Shown here piece after piece: positions 16,250 to 24,906 of a stretch of DNA of 64,000 bases. Position 1 is the first letter of the stretch. Each line of letters opens with the position of its first letter. The position numbers were made by a program, and so were the translations under genes. Source of the stretch: Rhodococcoides corynebacterioides (GTDB taxonomy: Bacteria; Actinomycetota; Actinomycetes; Mycobacteriales; Mycobacteriaceae). The notes under the pieces are model-generated. The model worked only from the letters and a program-made list of their open reading frames with translations, did no database searches and was not told the DNA's origin. The stretch spans positions 558,001-622,000 of the forward strand of contig NZ_JABUBU010000001.1 of assembly GCF_019834675.1 (NCBI RefSeq). The letters are read 5' to 3'.

Positions 16250-17391
16250 TCCATGGTCTGCTCTGCGATCGACTCCCACGCGAACTCGGCGACGGCCCGG
16301 TCGCGGCCCGCCACCCCGAACGCCCGGGTGCGATCCTCGTCGGCCACCAACGCGTTGACCGCCGCCGCGAGGTCGGCCTCGAAGGCACCGGTGTCCGCGG
16401 CGTCGTAGTGCACCAGGGTGCCGGTGCGGCCGTCGGCGACCACCTCGGGGATACCGCCGACATCCGACGCGACGACGGCCGTCTCGCACGCCATCGCCTC
16501 GAGGTTGACGATCCCCAACGGCTCGTACACCGAGGGACACACGAACACCGATGCGGCGGTGAGGATCTGGCGGATCTGCTCGGTGGGAAGCATCTCGCGC
16601 ACCCAGAACACGTTGCCGCGCTTCTCCGACAGCTCCGCGACCGCGCGCTCGGTCTCGACGGCGATCTCCGGGGTGTCGGGTGCGCCGGCGCACAGGACGA
16701 GCTGGATCGACGGATCGAAGGCGTGGGCCGCGGCCACCAGATGCCCGACGCCCTTCTGCCGGGTGATGCGACCGACGAAGGCGACGATGGGGCGGTCGGT
16801 GCGCACCCCGATGGCCGTCAGGGCGGGCTCGTCGTTCGCGTCGGCGGGGCCGGGATGCCACACGGCGGTGTCGATACCGTTGCGCACCACGTGGATTCGA
16901 GCGGGGTCCAGTCGGGGATAGCAGTCCAGGACGTCGGCCTTCATGCCGTCGCTGACCGCGATGACGGCGTCGGCGTACTCGACGGCGTTGCGTTCGGACC
17001 ACGACGAGACCCGGTAGCCGCCGCCGAGCTGCTCGGCCTTCCAGGGGCGTCGGGGTTCGAGCGAGTGCGCGGTGAGCACGTGGGGGATGCCGTGCAGTTC
17101 CGCCGCGAGGTGACCGGCGAGCCCGGTGTACCAGGTGTGCGAATGCGCGACGTCCGCGTCGGCGGCGGCCGCGGCCATGCGCAGTCCGCTCGACAGGGTC
17201 GTGAGCGCCGGGTTGGCGTCCGCGAGCGCCGGATCGGGGGAGTGCACGATCGCGGTGTCCCGCGGCGCACCCGTGCAGTGGACGTCGACCTCGCAGAGCG
17301 CCCGCAGGCGGTCGACCAGTTGCGTGACGTGAACGCCCGCGCCACCGTAGATCTCCGGAGGGTATTCCTTGGTCATCATCGCGACGCGCAT
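16225..17391 (-). CDS. glgA: Glycogen synthase / alpha-maltose-1-phosphate synthase
   Basis: A 388-residue retaining glycosyltransferase equivalent to Rv1212c. The N-terminal KEYPPEIYGGAGVHV is the ADP-glucose-binding signature, with VGRITRQKG at the domain hinge and the C-terminal VYEPLGIVNLEAMAC holding the catalytic Glu pair. In mycobacteria this enzyme (also called GlgM) uses ADP-glucose and glucose-1-phosphate to make alpha-maltose-1-phosphate for the GlgE alpha-glucan pathway rather than extending glycogen directly; that role is assumed here. The start at 17391 is chosen because TACGTT ends six bases upstream with no Shine-Dalgarno. It is divergent from glgC, which supplies its donor. 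Confidence 0.92.
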   Translation of the reverse strand: MRVAMMTKEYPPEIYGGAGVHVTQLVDRLRALCEVDVHCTGAPRDTAIVHSPDPALADANPALTTLSSGLRMAAAAADADVAHSHTWYTGLAGHLAAELHGIPHVLTAHSLEPRRPWKAEQLGGGYRVSSWSERNAVEYADAVIAVSDGMKADVLDCYPRLDPARIHVVRNGIDTAVWHPGPADANDEPALTAIGVRTDRPIVAFVGRITRQKGVGHLVAAAHAFDPSIQLVLCAGAPDTPEIAVETERAVAELSEKRGNVFWVREMLPTEQIRQILTAASVFVCPSVYEPLGIVNLEAMACETAVVASDVGGIPEVVADGRTGTLVHYDAADTGAFEADLAAAVNALVADEDRTRAFGVAGRDRAVAEFAWESIAEQTMEVYTAAGR

Positions 17392-17397
17392 GAGAGA

Positions 17398-17403
17398 AAC
17401 GTA
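17398..17403 (-). promoter_or_regulatory. -10 element, glgA
   Basis: On the minus strand TACGTT ends six bases before the ATG, consistent with a leaderless transcript. Confidence 0.5.
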
Positions 17404-17455
17404 ACGCGTCCGCGTCCATTCGTTCCATATCCGGCGCTGACCCGTCACAACCCGA

Positions 17456-17461
17456 TAGGTT
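17456..17461 (+). promoter_or_regulatory. -10 element, glgC
   Basis: TAGGTT ends seven bases before the GTG at 17469. It supports that start over an in-frame TTG at 17460, which overlaps the hexamer. Confidence 0.5.
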
Positions 17462-17468
17462 GGTACTC

Positions 17469-18683
17469 GTGAGGACCCAGCCGCATGTACTCGGAATCGT
17501 GCTCGCCGGCGGCGAAGGCAAACGGCTCTTCCCCATGACGGCGGACCGGGCCAAACCCGCGGTGCCGTTCGGCGGTGCCTATCGCCTCATCGACTTCGTG
17601 CTGAGCAACCTGGTCAACGCCGGGTACCTGCGCCTGTGCGTGTTGACGCAGTACAAGTCCCATTCGCTGGACCGGCACATCTCGCAGACCTGGCGTCTGT
17701 CGGGATTCGGCGGCGAGTACATCACCCCGGTGCCGGCGCAGCAGCGCCTCGGACCGCGCTGGTACACCGGCAGCGCCGACGCGATCTTCCAGTCGCTTAA
17801 CCTGGTCTACGACGAGGATCCCGAGTACATCGTGGTCTTCGGCGCCGACCACGTGTATCGCATGGACCCGGAGCAGATGGTGCAGCAGCACATCGATTCC
17901 GGGGCCGGGGTCACCGTGGCGGGCATTCGCGTACCGCGCAGTGAGGCAACCGCTTTCGGCTGCATCGACGCCGACGCCGCCGGCAACATCACCGAGTTCC
18001 TCGAGAAGCCGGCGGACCCGCCGGGGACGCCGGACGATCCGGACAGCACGTTCGCTTCGATGGGCAACTACGTCTTCACCACCAAGGTCCTCGTGGACGC
18101 CATCAAGGCCGACGCGGAGAACACCGACTCCGACCACGACATGGGCGGCGACATCATTCCCGCGTTGGTCGCGGCCGGGATGGCGTCGGTGTACGACTTC
18201 AAGGACAACGTCGTGCCCGGCGCGACGGAGCGCGACAAGGGCTACTGGCGCGACGTCGGCACCATCGACGCCTTCTACGACGCGCACATGGACCTGGTGT
18301 CCGTGCACCCCGTGTTCAACCTCTACAACAAGCGGTGGCCCATCCGCGGGACGGCCGAGAACCTCCCGCCCGCCAAGTTCGTCCAGGGCGGTCTGGCGCA
18401 GGAGTCGATCGTCGGCGCCGGCAGCATCCTGTCCGCCGCGACGGTCCGCAACTCCGTGCTGAGTTCCTCGGTCATGATCGACGCCGGGGCCACGGTCGAG
18501 GGCAGCGTCATCATGCCGGGTGTCCGCATCGGGCGGAACGCGGTGGTGCGCAACGCGATTCTGGACAAGAACGTGGTGGTCAACCCGGGCGAGATCATCG
18601 GGGTGGACCGCGATCGCGACGCGGAGCGCTTCACCGTCTCCGCCGGCGGCGTCGTCGCCGTCGGCAAGGGCGTCTGGATCTAG
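17469..18683 (+). CDS. glgC: Glucose-1-phosphate adenylyltransferase
   Basis: GlgC makes ADP-glucose from ATP and glucose-1-phosphate. The 404-residue length equals that of Rv1213. Motifs are [22 protein letters not shown] (nucleotide loop; allosteric and catalytic basic residues), [10 protein letters not shown] (metal Asp), EFLEKP and a C-terminal left-handed beta-helix (about residues 290-400) for allosteric control and tetramer assembly. The GTG at 17469 fits the family length and a leaderless promoter. It diverges from glgA across 77 bases, so donor synthesis and use are probably co-regulated. Confidence 0.95.
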   Translation: MRTQPHVLGIVLAGGEGKRLFPMTADRAKPAVPFGGAYRLIDFVLSNLVNAGYLRLCVLTQYKSHSLDRHISQTWRLSGFGGEYITPVPAQQRLGPRWYTGSADAIFQSLNLVYDEDPEYIVVFGADHVYRMDPEQMVQQHIDSGAGVTVAGIRVPRSEATAFGCIDADAAGNITEFLEKPADPPGTPDDPDSTFASMGNYVFTTKVLVDAIKADAENTDSDHDMGGDIIPALVAAGMASVYDFKDNVVPGATERDKGYWRDVGTIDAFYDAHMDLVSVHPVFNLYNKRWPIRGTAENLPPAKFVQGGLAQESIVGAGSILSAATVRNSVLSSSVMIDAGATVEGSVIMPGVRIGRNAVVRNAILDKNVVVNPGEIIGVDRDRDAERFTVSAGGVVAVGKGVWI

Positions 18684-18692
18684 ACCCGGCGG

Positions 18693-19331
18693 TCAGTCGG
18701 GCAGGCGCGACGCGCAGAGCAGGCCGTCGCCGAGGGGGAGGACGACGGCGGTGAGCGCCTCGTTCTCGGCCACCGCCCGCGCGGCGGCGCGCACGGCGAC
18801 CGTGGCGTCGTCTCGCGCCGACGGGTCCGCGACCCGCCCGCCGAGCAGGGCGTTGTGCAGGATCAGCGCCCCGCCGGGACGCAACATGCGCACGCCCTCG
18901 GTGACGATGCCGACGTGGTCCCGCGGGGTCGCGTCGACGAAGACGAGGTCGTAGGACGCGTCGGCCAGCCGGGGGAGGACGTCCATCGCGCGACCGTTGA
19001 TGAGCCGGGTGCGCGACGGCGCGACGCCGCCCGCGCGGAACGACTCCCGCGCCGCCCGCTGGTGCTCGGGTTCGCTGTCGATGGTGGTGAGGACGCCGTC
19101 GGGACGCATGCCGTCGAGCAACCACAGTCCGCTGACGCCGGCGCCGGTGCCGACCTCCACGACGGTGCGTGCGCCGGAGAGCTGCGCGATCATGCTCAGC
19201 GCCGCGCCGACCGACGGCGGAACCGGGGCCGCACCCAGATCGTCGGCCCGCTCCCGCGCGGCCACGAGGACGTCGTCCTCGACGACGGAGGTCTCGGTGT
19301 AGTGCAGCATCGTCGCGGCGTCGACAGTCAC
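18693..19331 (-). CDS. SAM-dependent O-methyltransferase (Rv1220c-like)
   Basis: A 212-residue class I O-methyltransferase of the catechol/caffeoyl-CoA type. SAM-binding motif [16 protein letters not shown] is followed by DSEPEHQ (acidic residue binding ribose), DLVFVDAT (metal/catalytic Asp) and LHNALLGG. Position next to sigE and length agree with Rv1220c. The physiological substrate is unknown. The GTG start at 19331 is chosen from a -10 hexamer exactly seven bases upstream and family length; a start at 19373 would add a poorly conserved leader. Confidence 0.85.
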   Translation of the reverse strand: MTVDAATMLHYTETSVVEDDVLVAARERADDLGAAPVPPSVGAALSMIAQLSGARTVVEVGTGAGVSGLWLLDGMRPDGVLTTIDSEPEHQRAARESFRAGGVAPSRTRLINGRAMDVLPRLADASYDLVFVDATPRDHVGIVTEGVRMLRPGGALILHNALLGGRVADPSARDDATVAVRAAARAVAENEALTAVVLPLGDGLLCASRLPD

Positions 19332-19338
19332 AGGGCAG

Positions 19339-19344
19339 ACCCTA
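19339..19344 (-). promoter_or_regulatory. -10 element, O-methyltransferase
   Basis: Minus-strand TAGGGT ends seven bases before the GTG at 19331, with spacer CTGCCCT and no ribosome-binding site. Confidence 0.5.
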
Positions 19345-19472
19345 TCGAACCCGCCCGGACTCTCAGGGCGCACTCAGGTTTCTCACACGGCCCGCACACC
19401 CGCGGCGGTCATGCTTCTTCTACGTTCGCGGAACGCACGCATCGGGCTTCGACTCCGGCGAGATCGGGTATC

Positions 19473-19498
19473 GGAACAATCGGACACCAGTCCGGGTT
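19473..19498 (+). promoter_or_regulatory. ECF-sigma-type promoter upstream of sigE
   Basis: GGAAC (19473-19477), 17 bases, then GGTT (19495-19498) resembles the mycobacterial SigE/SigH-type consensus of GGAAC and GTT elements. It lies about 80 bases before the sigE ATG and would make sigE autoregulatory, as known in M. tuberculosis. Read by eye only. Confidence 0.4.
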
Positions 19499-19574
19499 GT
19501 CTCGATCACCGAATCACTGCCGAGAGCCGGCGGCCGATCGTCGATCCCCCGACCAGGAGGACCCAGAGGATCAC

Positions 19575-20189
19575 ATGAACCCGATTGCACGCGAACACGC
19601 CGCCGAGCCCGCACTGTCCGGCACCGCCGTCTTCGACGCGACCGGTGACGCCACGTCCATGCCGTCCTGGGACGACCTGGTGCGCGAGCACGGCGATCGG
19701 GTCTACCGCCTGGCCTACCGGTTGTCCGGCAACGCGCAGGACGCCGAGGACCTCACGCAGGACACCTTCATCCGCGTCTTCCGGTCGCTGCAGAGCTACC
19801 AGCCCGGCACGTTCGAGGGGTGGCTGCACCGCATCACCACCAACCTCTTCCTGGACATGGTTCGTCGCCGCAGCCGCATCCGCATGGAGGCGCTGCCGGA
19901 GGACTACGACCGGGTGCCCTCCGACCGACCGGATCCGGAGCAGATCTACCACGACGCGCGGCTCGACCCCGACCTGCAGGCCGCGCTCGACTCGCTGGCC
20001 CCGGAGTTCCGCGCGGCGATCGTGCTGTGCGACATCGAGGGCCTGTCCTACGAGGAGATCGGCGCCACCCTGGGCGTCAAGCTCGGCACGGTCCGCAGCC
20101 GTATCCACCGCGGTCGTCAGGCGTTGCGCGACCACCTCGCCGCCACACGCACCGAGGCAGGCGCACGCGCCGGGTCCCGCGGGAACTGA
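19575..20189 (+). CDS. sigE: ECF RNA polymerase sigma factor SigE
   Basis: A 204-residue sigma-70-family factor. Region 2 is [20 protein letters not shown] to [18 protein letters not shown], with -10 recognition in [13 protein letters not shown]; region 4 is [20 protein letters not shown], the helix-turn-helix for the -35. Gene order sigE-rseA-htrA-tatB matches Rv1221-Rv1224, where SigE drives the response to surface stress. The ATG at 19575 has AGAGGA upstream. M. tuberculosis SigE is longer at the N-terminus (257 residues), so another start could exist in vivo, but no in-frame upstream start has a better signal here. Confidence 0.93.
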   Translation: MNPIAREHAAEPALSGTAVFDATGDATSMPSWDDLVREHGDRVYRLAYRLSGNAQDAEDLTQDTFIRVFRSLQSYQPGTFEGWLHRITTNLFLDMVRRRSRIRMEALPEDYDRVPSDRPDPEQIYHDARLDPDLQAALDSLAPEFRAAIVLCDIEGLSYEEIGATLGVKLGTVRSRIHRGRQALRDHLAATRTEAGARAGSRGN

Positions 20190-20291
20190 TCGCGATCGTC
20201 GCCCGTTGGGCAACCGATCGGTATCGTGGCGAGCGGTTCATCGCGACGACACACCGGGACCCCGATCGGCACACTGCAGTGGAGGAGAACC

Positions 20292-20630
20292 ATGACACGC
20301 GCGCGTCGGCAGTTCAATCCCACCGAGCACCTCGCCAGCGAGGCCGTGGCCGCCTACGTCGACGGTGAGTTGCGGATGAACGCGTATCTGCGCGCCGCGC
20401 ATCACGTGTCCGAATGCCCCGAGTGCGCGGCCGAGGTCGACGCCCAGCAGCAGGCCCGCATCGCGTTGCGGTCCTCCGAACAGGTGACCATGCCGACGTC
20501 GCTCATGGGTCTGCTGCACCAGATTCCCGATCGGCACTGCGACGCTGCCGGCGAGGGACGGCCCGGCGCGTTGCCGACGTTCCGAGGCGGCATCGCCTCC
20601 GGTCTCTCCGGCCGATTCCGGCGACGGTAG
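20292..20630 (+). CDS. rseA: Anti-sigma factor RseA
   Basis: A 112-residue zinc-associated anti-sigma protein expected to hold SigE inactive. The ZAS motif HHVSECPECAAEV (H-x3-C-x2-C) is at about residues 39-51. The N-terminal FNPTEHLASEAVAAYVDGEL is the family's conserved lead-in. In M. tuberculosis RseA releases SigE on oxidation or after PknB phosphorylation and ClpC1P2 degradation. This copy is shorter at the C-terminus than Rv1222 (154 residues). GGAGGAG precedes the ATG. Its TAG stop forms the start of a -10 hexamer for htrA. Confidence 0.88.
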   Translation: MTRARRQFNPTEHLASEAVAAYVDGELRMNAYLRAAHHVSECPECAAEVDAQQQARIALRSSEQVTMPTSLMGLLHQIPDRHCDAAGEGRPGALPTFRGGIASGLSGRFRRR

Positions 20631-20633
20631 CCT
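20628..20633 (+). promoter_or_regulatory. -10 element built on the rseA stop codon
   Basis: TAGCCT starts with the rseA TAG stop and ends six bases before the htrA GTG (spacer GCGCGA). It would give htrA its own leaderless transcript within the sigE cluster. Confidence 0.5.
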
Positions 20634-20639
20634 GCGCGA

Positions 20640-22121
20640 GTGGAGCCCGACGGAACCGCTGCACCCGACCGAGACGAGCAGTACGACGGCGACGACACCG
20701 AACGTCGTCTGCCGCCGCGTCCCCTCTATCGACCCGTCGTCGATCCCCACACCTCCCGCGCGTTCGGGCGCCCGGACGGGGTGGAGCGATCGTTCCCGCC
20801 GCCGACGGACCGGGCGACCGAGTACGTCCCGTCGTCACCGCCGCCGGACCCGATGCTGGCCGAGGCCTTCGGCCGTCCGCCGGGCGTCACCGAATCGTTG
20901 GTGCGCGAGCCCGAGGACGGCGCCGTGGAGGAGGTGCCCGCTCCCGTCGACCCGTGGCGGGACCCCGCGGCGGCGGTCACCGCGGTGGCTCCGGCCGCCG
21001 CGCCCCCCGAGCCCGCACCCGCGGCGCCGGGCGACAAGCTCGGCGTCCGTGAGGTGCTGTTCGGCCGCCGCGTCGGCGCCCGCGCCCTCGCCACTCTCGC
21101 GGCGGTCGCCCTGGTCGTCGGCCTGCTCGGTGGGGTGGTCGGCAGCATCGCGGCGGATCTCGGTGGATCGTTGACCAGCTCCCGCGTCACGCTCGCCCAG
21201 GAGGGCAGCGATCTGCCACCCGGCCAGGTCGCGCGGGTCGCCGAGGCCGTGCTGCCGTCGGTGGTGTCGGTGCAGGAGACGTTCGGCGAGAACGCCGGAA
21301 CGGGGTCGGGAGTCGTCGTCGACGGCGCCGGCTACATCGTCACCAACAATCACGTGATCTCCATGGCCGCCACCAACCCGGACGCCACGCTGTCGGTCAC
21401 GTTCTCCGACGGCACCAAGGTGCCGGCGCGCATCGTCGGCCGGGACGTCAAGACCGACCTGGCCGTGCTCTCCACGGACGCGACCGGCCTCACGGTCGCG
21501 CAGCTCGGTCGGTCCGAGGACGTCGCGGTGGGCGACGACGTCGTGGCCGTCGGTTCGCCGTTGGGCCTGAGCAAGACCGTCACCCGCGGCATCGTCAGTG
21601 CTCTCGACCGCCCGGTGCGGCTGTCGGGGGAGGGGACCGACACCGATGCGGTCATCGACGCCGTCCAGACCGACGCCGCGATCAACCCGGGCAACTCCGG
21701 CGGTCCGCTCATCGACGCGGAAGGCCGGGTCATCGGCATCAACTCCGCCATCCGCAGCGAGAGCGGCGGATCCGTCGGCCTGGGGTTCGCCATCCCGATC
21801 GACGACGTCACCGAGGTGGTGCAGTCCCTCATCCGCACCGGATCGATGATTCACCCGGACATCGGCGTCACTGCCCGCACCGTGGTCAACGACGCCCTCA
21901 GCGGCGCCCGAGTGGCCAACGTGACGGCGGGCGGTCCTGCCCAGCAGGCGGGCATCGTCGAGGGCGACGTGATCGTGCGGGTGGGTGACCGCACCGTGTC
22001 GGGCGCCGACGAGTTGGTGGTCGCCGTGCAGGAGCAGCAGATCGGTCAGGCCATCTCGGTGCAGGTGGTGCGATCGGGCCGCACCGTGGACATCACCGTC
22101 ACGCCCACGCCGGACGCATGA
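20640..22121 (+). CDS. htrA: Membrane-anchored HtrA serine protease
   Basis: A 493-residue HtrA/DegP-like protease. About 140 disordered Pro/Asp-rich cytoplasmic residues precede one transmembrane helix (ALATLAAVALVVGLLGGVVG, about 145-170). The extracytoplasmic trypsin-like domain has the triad His in TNNHVIS, Asp in KTDLAVL and Ser in NPGNSGGP. One PDZ domain follows (about 400-490, GGPAQQAGIVEGD). It degrades or refolds misfolded envelope proteins and sits in the SigE module (Rv1223). The GTG start carries a leaderless -10 made from the rseA stop. Confidence 0.93.
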   Translation: MEPDGTAAPDRDEQYDGDDTERRLPPRPLYRPVVDPHTSRAFGRPDGVERSFPPPTDRATEYVPSSPPPDPMLAEAFGRPPGVTESLVREPEDGAVEEVPAPVDPWRDPAAAVTAVAPAAAPPEPAPAAPGDKLGVREVLFGRRVGARALATLAAVALVVGLLGGVVGSIAADLGGSLTSSRVTLAQEGSDLPPGQVARVAEAVLPSVVSVQETFGENAGTGSGVVVDGAGYIVTNNHVISMAATNPDATLSVTFSDGTKVPARIVGRDVKTDLAVLSTDATGLTVAQLGRSEDVAVGDDVVAVGSPLGLSKTVTRGIVSALDRPVRLSGEGTDTDAVIDAVQTDAAINPGNSGGPLIDAEGRVIGINSAIRSESGGSVGLGFAIPIDDVTEVVQSLIRTGSMIHPDIGVTARTVVNDALSGARVANVTAGGPAQQAGIVEGDVIVRVGDRTVSGADELVVAVQEQQIGQAISVQVVRSGRTVDITVTPTPDA

Positions 22122-22137
22122 TCGTGCCCCGGCCCCG

Positions 22138-22143
22138 TAGGCT
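22138..22143 (+). promoter_or_regulatory. -10 element, tatB
   Basis: TAGGCT ends six bases before the GTG at 22150 (spacer GTAGCG), with no Shine-Dalgarno between. Confidence 0.5.
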
Positions 22144-22149
22144 GTAGCG

Positions 22150-22575
22150 GTGTTCGCGAACATCGGTTGGGGCGAGATGCTCGTCCTTCTCATCGCCGCA
22201 CTCGTCATCCTCGGACCCGAGCGTCTGCCCGGCGCCGTCACCTGGGTCACCAAGTCCCTGCGCCAGGTGCGCGACTACGCGTCCGGCGCCAGTGCCCAGC
22301 TGAAGGACGAGCTGGGGACCGATTTCGACGATCTGCGGAAGCCACTCGCGGACCTCAACCAACTGCGCAAGATGACCCCGCGCGCCGTGGTCACCAAGCA
22401 TCTGCTCGACGGCGACGACTCCATCTTCACGGGCAACTTCGACAAGCCCGCCGGGGGTGCGGCCGCCGCCGGTTCGCAGTCTCCGTCCTCGTCGTCGCGC
22501 CCGTCGCTGTCGAAGGAGTCCTCCGGCACCGTGGCCCGGAACGAGCGACCCCCGATCGACCCCGACGCCACGTAG
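22150..22575 (+). CDS. tatB: Sec-independent translocase subunit TatB
   Basis: A 141-residue TatB of the twin-arginine export system. The N-terminal [20 protein letters not shown] is the short membrane helix, [13 protein letters not shown] the hinge with conserved Gly-Pro, and the amphipathic helix follows ([14 protein letters not shown]). The tail is Ser/Pro-rich. Position after htrA matches Rv1224. Only tatB is here; tatA and tatC lie elsewhere, as in mycobacteria. Confidence 0.93.
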   Translation: MFANIGWGEMLVLLIAALVILGPERLPGAVTWVTKSLRQVRDYASGASAQLKDELGTDFDDLRKPLADLNQLRKMTPRAVVTKHLLDGDDSIFTGNFDKPAGGAAAAGSQSPSSSSRPSLSKESSGTVARNERPPIDPDAT

Positions 22576-22608
22576 ACACGCCGTTCGGGGCCGCCACGGT
22601 AGGGAGCG

Positions 22609-22887
22609 TCATGCGACGGCGGTCCCGTCGAGCTCGACCATCTGGCCGGGGATCGCCAGACGGGTGACGCCGAGCATCGTGGTCGTCGGGGCGACCCCCG
22701 CCGCCGCGAGCCTGCCGGCCAGCACGCCGTACTGCGGAAACAGTGCGTCGACGTCGGTGGTGTAGACGTTGAGGCGGACCAGGTTCGCCAGTGACATGCC
22801 GGCGTCGACGAGCACGGCCTCGAGGTTCGCCACAGTCAGGGAGAGCTGAGCCGCCATGTCCCCCGTTATCTTCTTCGACCAGACCAC
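22609..22887 (-). pseudogene. RidA-family gene, C-terminal fragment
   Basis: Encodes the last 85 or so residues of a RidA/YjgF-family protein: GDMAAQLSLTVANLEAVLVD, LVRLNVYTTDVDALF and the ending MLGVTRLAIPGQMVELDG. RidA proteins deaminate reactive enamines and imines. Homology stops at Gly (codon 22861-22863); upstream the frame reads non-homologous VVWSKKIT. The missing N-terminal part, ending in AEHE, lies on the same strand at 24970-25068. Joined, the two give an uninterrupted RidA sequence. The fragment lacks the N-terminal strands needed for the trimer and is probably inactive. Confidence 0.75.
22868..22878. repeat. 11-bp direct repeat ATCTTCTTCGA (second copy 25067-25077)
   Basis: The same 11 bases occur just inside the left end of the insertion and again at 25067-25077, across the start codon of the RidA N-terminal fragment. 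The repeats bound a 2.2-kb span and could be a footprint of recombination, or chance. Confidence 0.4.
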
Positions 22888-23069
22888 CCACCCTGGTGCC
22901 CTGGCCGTCTCCCGCCGGTATGGCTTCGAGGTCCCCTGACGTTTCCCACGTCTTTGCGAGCGTCGCCGCCGGCGGGAGAAGGCGTCGGATCACCGCTGAA
23001 AGAGGCATGGCCGAGCGCGACGAACGGGTCTGCACAACCTGGGTGACGGGTGACGATGACGCGACCGAC

Positions 23070-23156
23070 AACGCCAAGACCGACGCCCGCGACGCCTATG
23101 TCATCGCCGACGCTGCACGAACGCTCCCTGACGTGCTGTTACCGATCGAGGTATCG
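23070..23156 (+). pseudogene. IS110-family transposase remnant
   Basis: A frame reading NAKTDARDAYVIADAARTLP matches the conserved KTDAKDAYVIADQAR segment in the N-terminal RuvC-like domain of IS110-type transposases. The rest of the roughly 400-residue protein is absent: neighbouring codons on both sides do not resemble it, and the frame closes at 23210. It is a scrap of a decayed element within the RidA-splitting insertion. Confidence 0.6.
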
Positions 23157-23221
23157 ACCACCCGTCAGCGTGGACACGGGCCTCGCAGCGTGAGGGCGGC
23201 GGGCTCCTAGAGCCAACGGCC

Positions 23222-23611
23222 TCAGCCCGGCGAGAAACCCCCGAGGTCGAACAACACCATCATGAGGGCGAACGGGAGAAACCCGACGACGAACATCAGC
23301 GTCCCGAGGAGGGCGAACCAGCGTGTGCGTCCCGCGATCGTCATGGCTGCGCCGCTGAGTAGCGCCACGGTCAGCGGCGGAGCGGCCCAGATGACCCAGT
23401 AGCGGGTCGGCGGGGAGGGGGGGGTCGACGTCGCGCTGAAGACTGGAGGGCACGGCGTACCCCGTCCCGCTGCCGGGTCTGGTGCGAACCTTCCCGCCCA
23501 GAAGGCGGTGAAGAATCCGAGGGCGATCGTGCCGAGGACTGCCACGATCGCGACGACAGGTCCGTTGACGTCGCTGCGCCGTGAGAACGATGGGGGCCCG
23601 GAAGCAGTCAT
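23222..23611 (-). CDS. Small membrane protein, unknown
   Basis: A 129-residue protein with three probable transmembrane helices: VVAIVAVLGTIALGFFTAF, YWVIWAAPPLTVALLSGAAM and FALLGTLMFVVGFLPFALMM, joined by a proline-rich loop. No family recognised. The ATG at 23611 is chosen over a GTG at 23638; neither has a strong ribosome-binding site. It lies in the insertion and may be a passenger. Confidence 0.5.
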   Translation of the reverse strand: MTASGPPSFSRRSDVNGPVVAIVAVLGTIALGFFTAFWAGRFAPDPAAGRGTPCPPVFSATSTPPSPPTRYWVIWAAPPLTVALLSGAAMTIAGRTRWFALLGTLMFVVGFLPFALMMVLFDLGGFSPG

Positions 23612-23708
23612 CGCGTCAGCTTCAGTCGCAATCGGCACGGATCGGATCGGCGCGATCGTGGCAACGTGGCGGTCTCACCGAAGGAACGTCGTGCGGGACA
23701 CTGAGGGA

Positions 23709-24209
23709 ATGACGGTCCTGTGGATGCTCGAAGACCTCGAATGGTGGCCGAACGCTCCAGAACCACGTGACGTCTTCAGCCCCACCACCTATTGGGCTTC
23801 ACCCGAGGAGATGGATCTACCTCCCGAAGTCGTCACAGAAACACCAGTAACGGTCGAGGAAGTGCACATGGACGGGTACACCGAACGCATCGCGCACCTC
23901 GGCAACGGATTCACCACTCTGCTGGGTAAAGGCGGTGGCCCCACCGGCGTCACGATGTTGACGGGCTGCCTTGTCTGGGACCATTACCTGTGGACCGAGT
24001 ACCGCACGACACCCACCGGAAATGTGCGTCTCGTCGAGCGACGGGGAGGGATCGTCCAACGAGTGACCCGGGACGAAACGACCCATCCGGGTGTGTTCAG
24101 CATTCACCCGAGCGGCCCGACCAAGTATCAAATCGGTGAAGCGGACGACGGGTACGAGTTCTGCTGGCATGCGTCGATGGTCGAGCTCGTGCACGCCGAA
24201 ACCGAGTAG
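23709..24209 (+). CDS. Hypothetical protein
   Basis: A 166-residue soluble protein beginning MTVLWMLEDLEWWPNAPEP, rich in aromatic and acidic residues and probably beta-rich. No recognised domain. The ATG at 23709 has ACACT six bases upstream (possible leaderless start); a GTG at 23691 with AAGGA before it would add six residues. It ends before a strong hairpin. Carried on the insertion. Confidence 0.5.
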   Translation: MTVLWMLEDLEWWPNAPEPRDVFSPTTYWASPEEMDLPPEVVTETPVTVEEVHMDGYTERIAHLGNGFTTLLGKGGGPTGVTMLTGCLVWDHYLWTEYRTTPTGNVRLVERRGGIVQRVTRDETTHPGVFSIHPSGPTKYQIGEADDGYEFCWHASMVELVHAETE

Positions 24210-24240
24210 CGACCCACATCGAACGGCGTCGACGCCAGAC

Positions 24241-24270
24241 CGACAAAGGCGTTCAGATTGGCCTTTGTCG
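24241..24270. terminator. Hairpin between convergent hypothetical genes
   Basis: CGACAAAGGC and GCCTTTGTCG are perfect 10-bp arms around a 10-base loop, 31 bases after the rightward gene's stop and 30 before the leftward gene's stop. A two-way terminator is likely. Confidence 0.6.
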
Positions 24271-24299
24271 CCTGTAACACCTCTTTGAGCTGCAGCATC

Positions 24300-24821
24300 T
24301 CAATCGGCGAGCAGGCCGATCGAGGCTACGGACCGGTCTGTGCGAGGGTCTCGCCACATCGCCTCGCCATCGACGATTGTCGGCAACAGCAGCCGCTTCT
24401 CCTCGATTGGCCACTGAATCCAGGGTGGGTATCCGGCGAGTTTGGTCTGCACGATGTCCGCTACGAGGACTGTCGCGTCGGCTAGCGACTGATCCATGTG
24501 CAGGCCGGCGCCGACCGTGACCCCCACTGTCCTGTCGTCGTTGCTATTGGCCCTGACACGTGCGCGGGGCCGCGGACCGTCGCTATGCACGCCGAGGTGA
24601 ATGTCGCCCGTTTCGAGTACGGAGATAGTCCACTGAAGACGGTCGATATCCAAGTTCGCGCCGTGTCGACGCCACCGTAGGTCGGATCCCACCGCGAAAC
24701 ACGCATCGACCATCTGAGTTGGCGCACCCAATCCCGACTCGGGCAACAGTGGCAGCGTCCATTCGTCGACGAACTCGTACATCGGGGACCACATCGGGCC
24801 CAGTGTGGCCAACTTCGGCAT
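24300..24821 (-). CDS. Hypothetical protein
   Basis: A 173-residue protein with no recognised family. Its start region holds several Met codons (24821, 24794, 24782) and no clear ribosome-binding site, so the start is uncertain. Sequence such as RWRRHGANLDIDRLQWTISV and VGVTVGAGLHMDQSLADATV suggests a mixed alpha/beta fold. Codon use is ordinary for the genome but GC is lower than in the core. Located in the insertion. Confidence 0.45.
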   Translation of the reverse strand: MPKLATLGPMWSPMYEFVDEWTLPLLPESGLGAPTQMVDACFAVGSDLRWRRHGANLDIDRLQWTISVLETGDIHLGVHSDGPRPRARVRANSNDDRTVGVTVGAGLHMDQSLADATVLVADIVQTKLAGYPPWIQWPIEEKRLLLPTIVDGEAMWRDPRTDRSVASIGLLAD

Positions 24822-24906
24822 TCACCGCTGACGAAATCGACGTTTGGACGAGCCGAGACGGGGTGTGAGTCATCGGTGGGGTGACCGCAAATCTGAGGGG
24901 CCGGAA

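Noticed and set aside
15445-17472. 675-codon plus-strand frame across rlmA and glgA
   Set aside because: It overlaps two well-supported genes in other frames and has no recognisable domain.
18855-19574. N-terminal extension of SigE
   Set aside because: The extension runs antisense to the O-methyltransferase and through the promoter region; it lacks sigma similarity.
22856-22939. Short plus-strand frame starting MSPVIFFDQTTHPGALAVSR
   Set aside because: Looked like a possible transposase start, but it stops after 27 codons and does not match IS110 N-termini.
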